A stretch of 19,966 nucleotides of DNA from positions 1 through 19,966 of the forward strand of contig CBDIDR010000002.1 of the NCBI GenBank assembly GCA_965277895.1, given 5' to 3'. The stretch comes from GCA-2862585 sp965277895. GTDB lineage: Bacteria > Bacteroidota > Bacteroidia > Flavobacteriales > UBA7312. The translations under genes and the position numbers were made by a program. Positions 1-7,531 of this stretch are shown in pieces (the stretch's first letter is position 1; every line of letters starts with the position of its first letter). The notes beneath the pieces were generated by a model that searched no databases, was not told where the DNA came from, and saw only the letters and a program-made list of their open reading frames with translations.

Positions 1-650
1 CTCACTCTTTTAAAGATAAGTCAAACCGCTTATCTGATGTTAATTCAGGCTTATTTACTTACCCTGTGCTTATGGCGGCTGATATTTTATTATACGATGC
101 TGAAATAGTACCAGTAGGAAAAGATCAACAACAACACCTTGAAATGACACGCGATATAGCAGGATCTTTTAACCATGCTTATGGCGATACTCTAGTTTTA
201 CCTGATGCTCAAATTGATAAAAGGGTGATGACAATTCCTGGTACTGACGGACAAAAGATGAGTAAGTCGTATAACAACTTCATTGATATCTTTTTGCCTG
301 AAAAGAAATTGAGAAAGCAAATAATGGGAATCGTTACCGATAGTACACCACTAGAAGAGCCTAAAGATTGGTCGACTTGCAATGTGTTTAAGCTCTATGA
401 ACTATTGGGTTCAGAATCACAGATTTCTGACCTAAAAGCTCAATATGAAGGTGGAAATTTTGGTTATGGACATGCTAAGCAAGCCTTATTCGAACTCATT
501 TTAGAGCACTTTTCAAATGAAAGAGAACGCTTTGATTATCTAATGGAAAATACGGATGAAATAGAGGCAGAATTATTGAAAGGAGCTGAAAAAGCTAGAG
601 TCATTGCTCAATCGGTACTCCAACGTGTCAGAAAAAAATTAGGGTATTAA
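1..650 (+). CDS. trpS: Tryptophanyl-tRNA synthetase, C-terminal part (5' end outside window)
   Basis: Charges tRNA-Trp with tryptophan in the cytosol (class I aminoacyl-tRNA synthetase). The reading frame is open from base 3 with no start. The first visible residues (HSFKDKS..., VNSGLFTYPVLMAADIL) lie inside the Rossmann-fold catalytic domain, so the ATG at 69 is an internal Met and not the start. Family landmarks follow in order: the GKDQQQHLEMTRDIA segment, then the class I signature KMSKSYNN at about 257-280, which binds ATP, then the helical anticodon-binding C-terminus. About 215 residues are present where bacterial TrpRS has roughly 320-335, so about one third is missing on the left. 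The gene converges on the T9SS gene, and the hairpin at 655-677 lies just after its stop. Identification is secure. Confidence 0.96.
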   Translation, partial: HSFKDKSNRLSDVNSGLFTYPVLMAADILLYDAEIVPVGKDQQQHLEMTRDIAGSFNHAYGDTLVLPDAQIDKRVMTIPGTDGQKMSKSYNNFIDIFLPEKKLRKQIMGIVTDSTPLEEPKDWSTCNVFKLYELLGSESQISDLKAQYEGGNFGYGHAKQALFELILEHFSNERERFDYLMENTDEIEAELLKGAEKARVIAQSVLQRVRKKLGY

Positions 651-677
651 AAAGCGGAACCTGTCAATGTGGTTCCG
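648..677 (-). terminator. Rho-independent terminator for the leftward T9SS gene
   Basis: A perfect 7-bp inverted repeat, CGGAACC (655-661) and GGTTCCG (671-677), encloses a 9-nt loop. Read on the minus strand the stem is followed at once by CTTTTTAA, the classic U-run, about 30 nt past the stop of the leftward gene at 709. On the plus strand the hairpin follows the trpS stop directly but has no U-run, so it may only stabilise the trpS 3' end. Confidence 0.75.
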
Positions 678-708
678 TCCCTTAATGCGTGTTTAGACAT
701 TTTCTTTT

Positions 709-2805
709 TTACTGAATTACAACTCTTTTATTTATTAAACCAGTGTTAGTTTTAATAGTTAATAGATAGATGCCATTAGCATTTGAGCTAATATCAATAG
801 ATTTTTCAAACACATCCTCCTGAGGGTTGAATTGCTCTGAATAGACTTCTTTGCCAAGATAGTTTGCTATGGTAATGTCAACTGTACTATTTCTTGGCAC
901 CTCAAAACCAACATTAAAGATACCTCTAGAAGGGTTTGGCGAAAGTTCAACTTTGGTGAGCTCTTCGTTTTCTAGTCTTGCACCACCTAATATGTAATAT
1001 TCTGTCTCAGAAAATGATGTTGCCCATGAAGTTCCGTTAGTTCCACATGCTCCTCTTATTTTCCAAGCAAATACATCTCCTATATTTTGGTTGTATTTTG
1101 CTTTTGAGGTTGCAGTACCAGGGATATTATTCCACTGAAATTGCTGACCTGTTGTAGTATTGGTCAATTCAAGGAAATAATGGTCAGGCGCGCCACTTTC
1201 GGGTGTATCCCACGACATAATAACAGCTGTATTAGCACCATTCGAACTTGTTGTTAGGTTTGTAGGCATTTTATCGCACGGGTCTTCAGTGCTGAAAGGT
1301 GAAAAGTCTCCCCATCCGGAATGATACATAGGGTCAGGAGCACCATTTTGATTAAGATTACCAGTACACCATGATTTTGTATGCCATTCATAATCCGTGC
1401 TAGCGGTAAAGTTCCCTTTCAAACCATTTATATCACCACTTGAGTTACCATTAACATAACGGTATGCGTTTGTTCCCAACTCTCGCATTTTTCCTTTGGA
1501 TTGCCAGACTCCCCAAGAAGCATCAGGTGCATCAGCAAAGAATGTAACCCAATTGGCTTCTGTTGATACCGATAAATTTTCAAGGTTAGCACAAGCTGGT
1601 AAAGTAGTGTATTGTGAGTTAGCAGACCAAGGCGACTGGCAGTTAGTTGTTCCATCACTATTTAGTAATCGAGCTCTCATAGACCACTCATAGGTTGTAG
1701 AGGGCTCCATAAAGAATCGAGTTCTTGAAGTACCATTAAATGCGGTTGGTGTTTGTGGACCAGCAGTAATTACGGTCCATTGGGTAGTGCCCACAGGACG
1801 GTATCGAATCATATAATGTGAAGGTGATACGCTAGGTGCTGACCAATTGAAGGAAATTCTGTTGTGAATAATATTATCAACGAATAATCCTGTTGGCGTA
1901 AAGTCACAAGCATCTTGATTAGAATAAATACAAGAGCCGTCATCACTCGTTGCTTCACTATTAAAGTTTAATGCAGTTGGGTCGGTACAACCGTCTATAC
2001 TTTCTGCAGTTAAGAATAGAACTTCAGAAACGGAGCAGCCTTGTTCGTCAATAACATAAATAGAATTATTTCCATAACAAGAATTGAAATTGTAGTTTGA
2101 TGACAGTTCCACATCGTTTACGTAAATACTAAAGTCGTATTCAGAGTTGTTTACAATTACACCTATTATTCCATCACAGGATGTTGAGTTTGTTGGGTAA
2201 TCAATGATATAGTCTAGCTCTAAATAACACTCTATACATGAGCCATCATCTTCAGTGGCTAATGGGTCATAATTTGGGGAAGAATTGCTTGTACAGCCAA
2301 ATACTTCTAGTTCATCACATATGCCGTCAAAATCTGAATCGCTAATACAATTGAAATCGCAGTCGTAATATGTTATTGGATAGATACAGGAGTTATCTTG
2401 CTGATTGGCAAGTGAGTTGTAATTACAAGCCTCTTCATCCATACACCCCATAAGATAAGGCCCTACAAAAATGGTTACGGTTTGTGAGCATTGACCGTTA
2501 GGGTCTGATATTTCAAAAGTATTATTCCCACCACATAAGTAGCTAAAGCTTGAGGATGGAGAGCCGTTCCAACTGTAGTTATAGGACGAAAGGCTTTCCG
2601 CTACATCTACAATTACAATACCGTCACAGCTTTCAGTATCTGATGCTTCGTTTATAGCGAGTGTGTAATCAAAGCTAAGCTCTGAAAAACTACTCCAAGG
2701 ATCAATGTTGTCGTTTTCAACAGTCCAAACACTTGATGCATATTCAACATCATCTACTAGAATACAATTTAGTTCAGTATTATCTTCTGAGAGGACAAGA
2801 CTAAA
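709..2805 (-). CDS. C-terminal half of a giant T9SS-secreted protein: Cys-rich repeats, FN3 modules, type A sorting domain (start lost)
   Basis: The frame is open from 2805 (preceded by an in-frame TAA at 2806-2808) and has no plausible start. The first ATG, at 2451, falls inside a repeat (MGCMDEEACNYN), and about 118 clearly coding residues lie upstream of it, including LNCILVDDVEYASSVWT. In order it shows a PKD/SprB-like segment, three 'GC-x-D..A.N(Y/F)...D.SC' repeats (near 2375-2455, 2230-2310 and 1915-1995), a Ca-binding-like DSDFDGICDE stretch, fibronectin-III-like modules (about 1000-1905), and a typical T9SS type A sorting domain at about 709-950 (LSPNPSRGIFNVGF, ending NKRVVIQ). The sorting domain directs export across the outer membrane by the Por/Gld machinery, with surface attachment or release. 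The content continues the ORF at 2990-6127, so the two are most likely one gene of about 1,800 codons. Confidence 0.85.
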   Translation of the reverse strand, partial: FSLVLSEDNTELNCILVDDVEYASSVWTVENDNIDPWSSFSELSFDYTLAINEASDTESCDGIVIVDVAESLSSYNYSWNGSPSSSFSYLCGGNNTFEISDPNGQCSQTVTIFVGPYLMGCMDEEACNYNSLANQQDNSCIYPITYYDCDFNCISDSDFDGICDELEVFGCTSNSSPNYDPLATEDDGSCIECYLELDYIIDYPTNSTSCDGIIGVIVNNSEYDFSIYVNDVELSSNYNFNSCYGNNSIYVIDEQGCSVSEVLFLTAESIDGCTDPTALNFNSEATSDDGSCIYSNQDACDFTPTGLFVDNIIHNRISFNWSAPSVSPSHYMIRYRPVGTTQWTVITAGPQTPTAFNGTSRTRFFMEPSTTYEWSMRARLLNSDGTTNCQSPWSANSQYTTLPACANLENLSVSTEANWVTFFADAPDASWGVWQSKGKMRELGTNAYRYVNGNSSGDINGLKGNFTASTDYEWHTKSWCTGNLNQNGAPDPMYHSGWGDFSPFSTEDPCDKMPTNLTTSSNGANTAVIMSWDTPESGAPDHYFLELTNTTTGQQFQWNNIPGTATSKAKYNQNIGDVFAWKIRGACGTNGTSWATSFSETEYYILGGARLENEELTKVELSPNPSRGIFNVGFEVPRNSTVDITIANYLGKEVYSEQFNPQEDVFEKSIDISSNANGIYLLTIKTNTGLINKRVVIQ

Positions 2806-3025
2806 TTAGTGTTATTGCCATTTTGAATATTTAGGTAGTCAACATTTGAGTTATTGAATAGTCTACAGTACGTCTAAGTTAGCGAATTAGAGCTTAAATT
2901 GATAGAGTCTATTGGTAGGGATTTTGAAGAACTACATAATTGTAAAATTTCAAAGTCTTCAATACCCGTCAAATCATAAGATATCTAAATTACTGAAATA
3001 AACAATTGAGTAATATGTTCTGAGC
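2785..3025 (-). other. Cluster of frame lesions joining the two halves of the T9SS protein gene
   Basis: Coding sense continues through this segment but in changing frames. The upstream ORF (stop at 2990) is in one frame. A second frame from about 2980 to 2800 reads DLTGIEDFEILQLC, SLPIDSINLSSNSLT, then a TAG at 2874-2876, then RLFNNSNVDYLNIQNGNNTN. A third frame begins near 2800 with SEDNTELNCILVDD. So there are at least two net frameshifts plus one in-frame stop. The stop itself could be a pair of compensating indels, since NLDVL is readable in another frame there. The text is the normal continuation of an LRR/T9SS adhesin. This is either genuine decay or a local assembly or consensus error. 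Confidence 0.8.
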
Positions 3026-6000
3026 GGTATAAGTGCTCATGTAATTATCCATAACATTATCAAAGCCAAGATTGATAAGGTATTGTTCAAAAGCATCGTC
3101 TGGAATATAGGTTAAGCCATTAAAACAGCCTTGATTTACAAGCGTAAATTGAGTTTCATCGTATTCAGTATCATCATAGTTTGAGGCTGTTTCATCAAAA
3201 CAACTTGCTATAATATTTTCTTGCTCACAGTCTACACTAAAAAATTTGTCATCTGATAGATAGAAATTAGCTTGACTATTTGCCCATACTGTATCATGAG
3301 TTGTTACACAAAATAGGTTTGGGTTACCACCATTTAACCACAATTCATATAAATTTACATTTTGACTAATATCTAATTCATTGAGATTATTGAACCTACA
3401 ACTTAGGGAGTTTAGAAATGGACAATTTGTTAAGTCAAGCTCTTCAAGATTATTAAACTTGCAATATAGAGATGTTAACATGGAATTTTGAGAAACATCT
3501 AGAGTTGTTAAATTATTATTATATACTGCTAATTGAAAAAGATTTGTATTTAGAGTAACATCTAATTCTGTTAAATCATTAGCTCCTAAATTAAGAATAG
3601 CAAGTTCTGTATTTTGAGTAATATTTATTTCAGTTAAGTTGTTTTCCCAAATTCTGAAGTCATAAAGGTTAGTATTTTGAGTAACATCTATTTCAGTTAA
3701 GTTGTTTTCTCCTATATAAAATGTTTGAAGGTTTACATTTTGAGTAACGTTTATTTCTGTTAATTCATTTCCACTAATACTTAGGAGTTCAAGGTTTATA
3801 TTTTGAGCAACATCTATTTCGGTAATTTCATTATTCCAAACATACAAAGTAGTTAGATTAATATTTTGAGTAACATCAATTTCTGTTATATTATTATTAC
3901 TACAATCCAAGTATGTAAGGCCAAAGTTTTGAGTAACATCTAATTCAGTCAATTCATTTTCCCAAATCACAAAAGAAGTAAGTGCTGCATTTTGAGTAAT
4001 ATCTATTTCAGTTAAGTTATTTCCGCCAATATAAAGTGTTTGAAGATTTATATTTTGAGTGACATCTATTTCAGAAATATTATTGTTATCACAATTTAAA
4101 AATGTCAGGTTTGGCATAGCTTGTATTCCCGTCAAATCGTTTATTTCTCTATCGTATATATTTAAAGTGTTAATATCCGAAAGATTAATTGTCAACACGG
4201 AGTCATCTAAAATATCGTCATAGCCACTTTCTATTAAATATTGCTCAAAATTATCATCTGGAATATATGTTTTTGAAAAGTTATTATTACAATCACACTG
4301 ATGAAAGCCTAAATTTGAAAATGTATTATTGGGGAATAAAGTCCATTGTTCCGATGGATTAAAGGATGAAGGATTTATAGGATTACCAGATAATACATTT
4401 GACTGCCTAACCAATGTGCTGTTTTGTGTCCACAATTGACCGCCATTTGCATCCGTAAATCCAGCACTAGCATCATCAGTCCAGCCGTTACCGGGATCTT
4501 CGCCAATTTTACCAAATACATCAATAATTACACCATTTTTTGATAAGGTTAAAGCATCATTTCCAGTAAAGTATAATGGAGATGGATAAGGTGGAGCTGT
4601 TTGATCAGCTAAATTATATAAGTCCATTGAAATAACCCCCCCAACATCACCAACCTCATTAGTATCAGAGTTTGTAATTATCCAAGTTTGACCCGGCAAT
4701 AAATTACCATACAAGCTCATTACATCTGAAGCTAATACCGATCCATTGACATATCTTTCAATTGTATAGTTGCTCAAGTCAACAGTGTTTGAGGTGGGGT
4801 TATATATTTCTAGTGCTCTGTTAAGAGAAGATCCTTCCACATATTCAGAGAAGAACAGGTCTGAACAATTCGGTGAGGTAGAATTAGTGAAAAAAGCCTC
4901 GTCAAATCCACCGAAGTTTTGCGAAGACTGTTCTTCCATTAAAGTATTATTATGATTTTCAATTGACCAGCTACCATCAGTTCCACCCCATTGTCCGGCA
5001 TTCAAGCCATCTCCGTAATAATCATAGATTGTAAATTTCAAACATCCAGTAACAGGTAGAATAACATCCCATTCATAATTTTGATTATTTTCTAGCGGGT
5101 TTGTGTAGTCAACAGGACTAGGCGAATTAAAAGTATTATAAGTAGTTCCCACATTTTCATTTCCCTCAGACCAAACAAGCAAGCCGTTTTCGTCGGTAAT
5201 TTCCATATAAGTTTCAGCGGCATAATTATCTGTTAAAAGCTTAACAGTTACTTGTTGTGAAGTTTGAACATTATTTAATTCAATGGAGTGAGTAAGAGAA
5301 TTGTCAGTATTATTGATGTCAACAGTTGTGATGTTTACATCAATTGTTTCACTATTAATTGTAATGTTTCCAAAATCAATTGTTATAGTTTCATAAGTGT
5401 CTAATGTGCCAATATAGTCTACTGTTCCGATATTTTGACCGCCAGAAGATAATTCAACCGTAAAATTATTTAGCAATTCTGTTCCCATGTTTTGAGCTAA
5501 AACAGAAAAGTTACCACTAGCACTTGCTACGCAGCCAGAAGATTGAACAGTAGATTCAAAGTTTAATAATGCAGCATTTGTACCTTCATATGCTTCCAAG
5601 CAATTATCTAAATTGCTATAATGATTTGCAGCCGTAGCCTGACCTGATTCAATTAGCGTTCTATTTGGACAAATAGTATAGATTATTGGCCAATAAGGAA
5701 GGTTATATAATTCGGCAATATTATCGTCGTTAATAATTGGGAAATAAACCTCTTCTCCATCTGGCTCTAACCAGTTCCCCAAGGCGCTGTTTTCTAATTC
5801 ACTTTCTGGGGTATTTGGATCACCTTCAAACCAAAGAATCATAACATCATCAGTAGTATTAGCATTTACTCCTGGTTCACCTGCTGGACCGTGTGCAGCC
5901 CAAATTGCTTCTAAAGTTCCACCCGAGTGGTAATTCCAATCAGGAGCACTCCACGATGCACTGATTTGAATGATAACAGTATACCCCATATCAAGATAAT

Positions 6001-6127
6001 CGTAGAGTTGGTGTTCATTGCCATTCACATCGGTTGTGGTAAAGTTTGGCGCGACGCTACCATCCGGCAGCTGAGAGTAACTAAATAATGAACTAAATGT
6101 AAATAATATTGCAAAGAAATGTTTCAT
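2990..6127 (-). CDS. N-terminal half of a giant secreted protein: signal peptide, redox-dead thioredoxin domain, lamin-tail domain, LRR array
   Basis: The 1,045-residue ORF starts with a clear signal peptide (MKHFFAILFTFSSLFSYSQ). Residues about 20-180 are an AhpC/TSA-thioredoxin-like domain (APNFTTTDVNG), but the CxxC active site is replaced by S60-A61-P62-D63. A CARDB-like beta region follows, then a GCLKFTIYDYYGDG module (about 359-415), a lamin-tail domain (about 420-612, starting DLFFSEYVEGSS), an LRR capping segment (TYIPDDNFEQYLIESGYDD, about 619) and an array of about a dozen 21-residue LRRs (about 666-939). The end contains a degenerate Cys repeat (SCFDETASNYDD) and a second LRR cap (LTYIPDDAFEQYLI) that is cut short by an abnormal tail, QNILLNCLFQ. 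The protein should be exported by Sec and then by T9SS, but the sorting signal lies in the downstream fragment, so this ORF alone would lack it. A role in adhesion or surface binding is inferred only. Confidence 0.88.
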   Translation of the reverse strand: MKHFFAILFTFSSLFSYSQLPDGSVAPNFTTTDVNGNEHQLYDYLDMGYTVIIQISASWSAPDWNYHSGGTLEAIWAAHGPAGEPGVNANTTDDVMILWFEGDPNTPESELENSALGNWLEPDGEEVYFPIINDDNIAELYNLPYWPIIYTICPNRTLIESGQATAANHYSNLDNCLEAYEGTNAALLNFESTVQSSGCVASASGNFSVLAQNMGTELLNNFTVELSSGGQNIGTVDYIGTLDTYETITIDFGNITINSETIDVNITTVDINNTDNSLTHSIELNNVQTSQQVTVKLLTDNYAAETYMEITDENGLLVWSEGNENVGTTYNTFNSPSPVDYTNPLENNQNYEWDVILPVTGCLKFTIYDYYGDGLNAGQWGGTDGSWSIENHNNTLMEEQSSQNFGGFDEAFFTNSTSPNCSDLFFSEYVEGSSLNRALEIYNPTSNTVDLSNYTIERYVNGSVLASDVMSLYGNLLPGQTWIITNSDTNEVGDVGGVISMDLYNLADQTAPPYPSPLYFTGNDALTLSKNGVIIDVFGKIGEDPGNGWTDDASAGFTDANGGQLWTQNSTLVRQSNVLSGNPINPSSFNPSEQWTLFPNNTFSNLGFHQCDCNNNFSKTYIPDDNFEQYLIESGYDDILDDSVLTINLSDINTLNIYDREINDLTGIQAMPNLTFLNCDNNNISEIDVTQNINLQTLYIGGNNLTEIDITQNAALTSFVIWENELTELDVTQNFGLTYLDCSNNNITEIDVTQNINLTTLYVWNNEITEIDVAQNINLELLSISGNELTEINVTQNVNLQTFYIGENNLTEIDVTQNTNLYDFRIWENNLTEINITQNTELAILNLGANDLTELDVTLNTNLFQLAVYNNNLTTLDVSQNSMLTSLYCKFNNLEELDLTNCPFLNSLSCRFNNLNELDISQNVNLYELWLNGGNPNLFCVTTHDTVWANSQANFYLSDDKFFSVDCEQENIIASCFDETASNYDDTEYDETQFTLVNQGCFNGLTYIPDDAFEQYLINLGFDNVMDNYMSTYTAQNILLNCLFQ
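3310..4130 (-). repeat. 63-bp tandem repeats encoding 21-residue leucine-rich repeats
   Basis: About twelve consecutive units of the form (N)LxxLxIxxNxLTEIDVTQN. On the plus strand the conserved part of each unit reads close to 'attttgagtaacatctatttcagttaa'-like text split by variable bases. Units can be followed from the one ending near 4100 to the last near 3340. Spacing is a regular 63 bp, and a 315-bp (five-unit) higher-order periodicity is visible. The 3'-most units (SLYCKFNNLEELDLTN, SLSCRFNNLNELDISQN) are the most diverged. Confidence 0.9.
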
Positions 6128-6158
6128 TGGGGATAAAATGATAAGGTTAAAAGCTTAA

Positions 6159-6166
6159 CAAATATC
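6159..6166 (-). promoter_or_regulatory. Candidate -7 box (GATATTTG) for the T9SS protein gene
   Basis: On the minus strand GATATTTG matches the Bacteroidota -7 consensus TAnnTTTG at all positions but the first. It would give a leader of roughly 25-30 nt before the ATG at 6127. No convincing -33 TTG lies at the expected distance, so this is tentative. Confidence 0.35.
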
Positions 6167-6181
6167 CGCAATTAAATCTTT

Positions 6182-6205
6182 AAAATCAGTACATATTTAG
6201 TACTT
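6182..6205 (-). terminator. Weak hairpin between the amidohydrolase operon and the T9SS gene
   Basis: AGTAC (6188-6192) and GTACT (6200-6204) form a 5-bp stem with a 7-nt loop in the 116-bp gap after the amidohydrolase stop. On the minus strand it is followed by GATTTT, a poor U-run. It could be a weak terminator or a small operator. The rest of the gap (6128-6243) shows only the promoter candidate. Confidence 0.25.
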
Positions 6206-6243
6206 ATGAAAAGATATGAAAAATAATCGATATTTAGAAAAAG

Positions 6244-7518
6244 CTACTTGATTGGCAGACCATATTTACTTCTAAACTTACGGTTTAAGGCTTTTTGTTT
6301 ATTATCCAAATTAACTGCTTTCCCTTGAATGTATGCATATACCACATCATTACCCATCATATCTAAAGCATCACCTTTTGATATAAAGAAGGTGGCTTCT
6401 TTTCCTGGTAATAAGGTGCCAACTTTACCATCAATTCCCAACATCTTTGCAGTGTTGTGAGTGAGTGCGGCAACAGCTTGTTCGTAGGGTAAGCCATGAG
6501 CTACGGCAGTTCCGGCAGAGAATGGCAAGTTACGTTGCCCCATAGCTTCCATATCTCCTTGATAGCAAAATCCAAAAGTAATGCCAGCTTCGTATAATAT
6601 TTTGGCTTGCTTGTAGGGCATATCCACATCGCTATCTTCTGTGTATGGTAGTCGGTGTATACGGTCTAGTAGTAAGGATACATTATGTTCTTTTAAAAAG
6701 GCAGTCATTTTATGAGCTTGTTGAGCTCCGACAATTACAATGTTTTCGATGTCCATTTTTTCAGCCATTAGTACAGCGTCAGTAATTTCTCTTTGTCCAT
6801 TGGCATGAATATACAGTCGTTTTTTGCCATTGAATAATTCTTTCATGGCACGCATTTGTATATCGTTGAGTCTATTGTTACTGTCAAAATAGCTTTTAGC
6901 TCTTGTAAAATAGTCTTCGAGTTCTTGGCATTCTGAGTCGTATTTTTTTGTTTTTTCAATATCGCCAGGTTCAGCCCACCAGCCTGTTTGCACAAAATAG
7001 CGTGGCCAGTTGAGGTGTATGCCATCGTCAACTTTTTGAGCGGCATCTTCCCAGTTCCAACCGTCTAATTTCATTACTGATGAAGTACCAGCAATACGTC
7101 CTCCTTTTGGTGCTACCTGTGCTAGCAAAACCCCATTACTTCTAATGGTTGGAGTGATTACGCTTTCTGCATTGTATGCAATAAGGGAGCGGACGTGTGG
7201 CTTGAAAACGCCAGTTTCACGATAGTCATTGGTAGCTCTTACAGCACTTATCTCAGTAATTCCGAGAGTTGTGTTTGTAGAGATAAATCCTGGGTAGACA
7301 TGGTGGTCATAAATATGAATTATGGTATCAAAAGCCTGTGGATTAATACGTATGATTTTAGCATCGGCAACCATTTCTAATTTTCCGTCTTTCATTGATA
7401 TGGCTGATACGTCAATGCTTTCCCCATTCCCTACATGTGCTTTTCCACCTAAAAATAGTATGTGTTGTGCAAATGTTAAAAATGGTAATACTGTAAGAAG
7501 TATGATGAGTGTTCTCAT
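6244..7518 (-). CDS. Secreted amidohydrolase-like protein lacking the HxH motif
   Basis: A member of the amidohydrolase superfamily (imidazolonepropionase-like), probably envelope-located. I start it at the ATG at 7518 because that gives a clean signal peptide (MRTLIILLTVLPFLTFAQ), 14 nt after the upstream stop. An in-frame ATG at 7563 would add 15 residues (439 in all) and overlap the upstream gene. Family features are the N-terminal beta-sandwich (LFLGGKAHVGNGE...ISMKDGKLEMV), the PGFI strand, YIHANGQREI, which resembles a TIM-barrel ligand strand, and the C-terminal LTHNTAKMLGIDGKVGTLLPGKEATF segment, typical of the family. The usual PGxIDxHxH reads PGFISTNTT and the late Asp motif reads YQGD, so at least three metal ligands are absent. 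Substrate is unknown. It is probably co-transcribed with, and may pair with, the larger upstream protein. Confidence 0.88.
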   Translation of the reverse strand: MRTLIILLTVLPFLTFAQHILFLGGKAHVGNGESIDVSAISMKDGKLEMVADAKIIRINPQAFDTIIHIYDHHVYPGFISTNTTLGITEISAVRATNDYRETGVFKPHVRSLIAYNAESVITPTIRSNGVLLAQVAPKGGRIAGTSSVMKLDGWNWEDAAQKVDDGIHLNWPRYFVQTGWWAEPGDIEKTKKYDSECQELEDYFTRAKSYFDSNNRLNDIQMRAMKELFNGKKRLYIHANGQREITDAVLMAEKMDIENIVIVGAQQAHKMTAFLKEHNVSLLLDRIHRLPYTEDSDVDMPYKQAKILYEAGITFGFCYQGDMEAMGQRNLPFSAGTAVAHGLPYEQAVAALTHNTAKMLGIDGKVGTLLPGKEATFFISKGDALDMMGNDVVYAYIQGKAVNLDNKQKALNRKFRSKYGLPIK

Positions 7519-7531
7519 TATAAAAGTTTTT

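Noticed and set aside
2449..2451. ATG at 2451 as the start of a stand-alone T9SS protein
   Set aside because: It lies within a Cys repeat, gives no signal peptide, and 118 coding residues precede it in the same frame.
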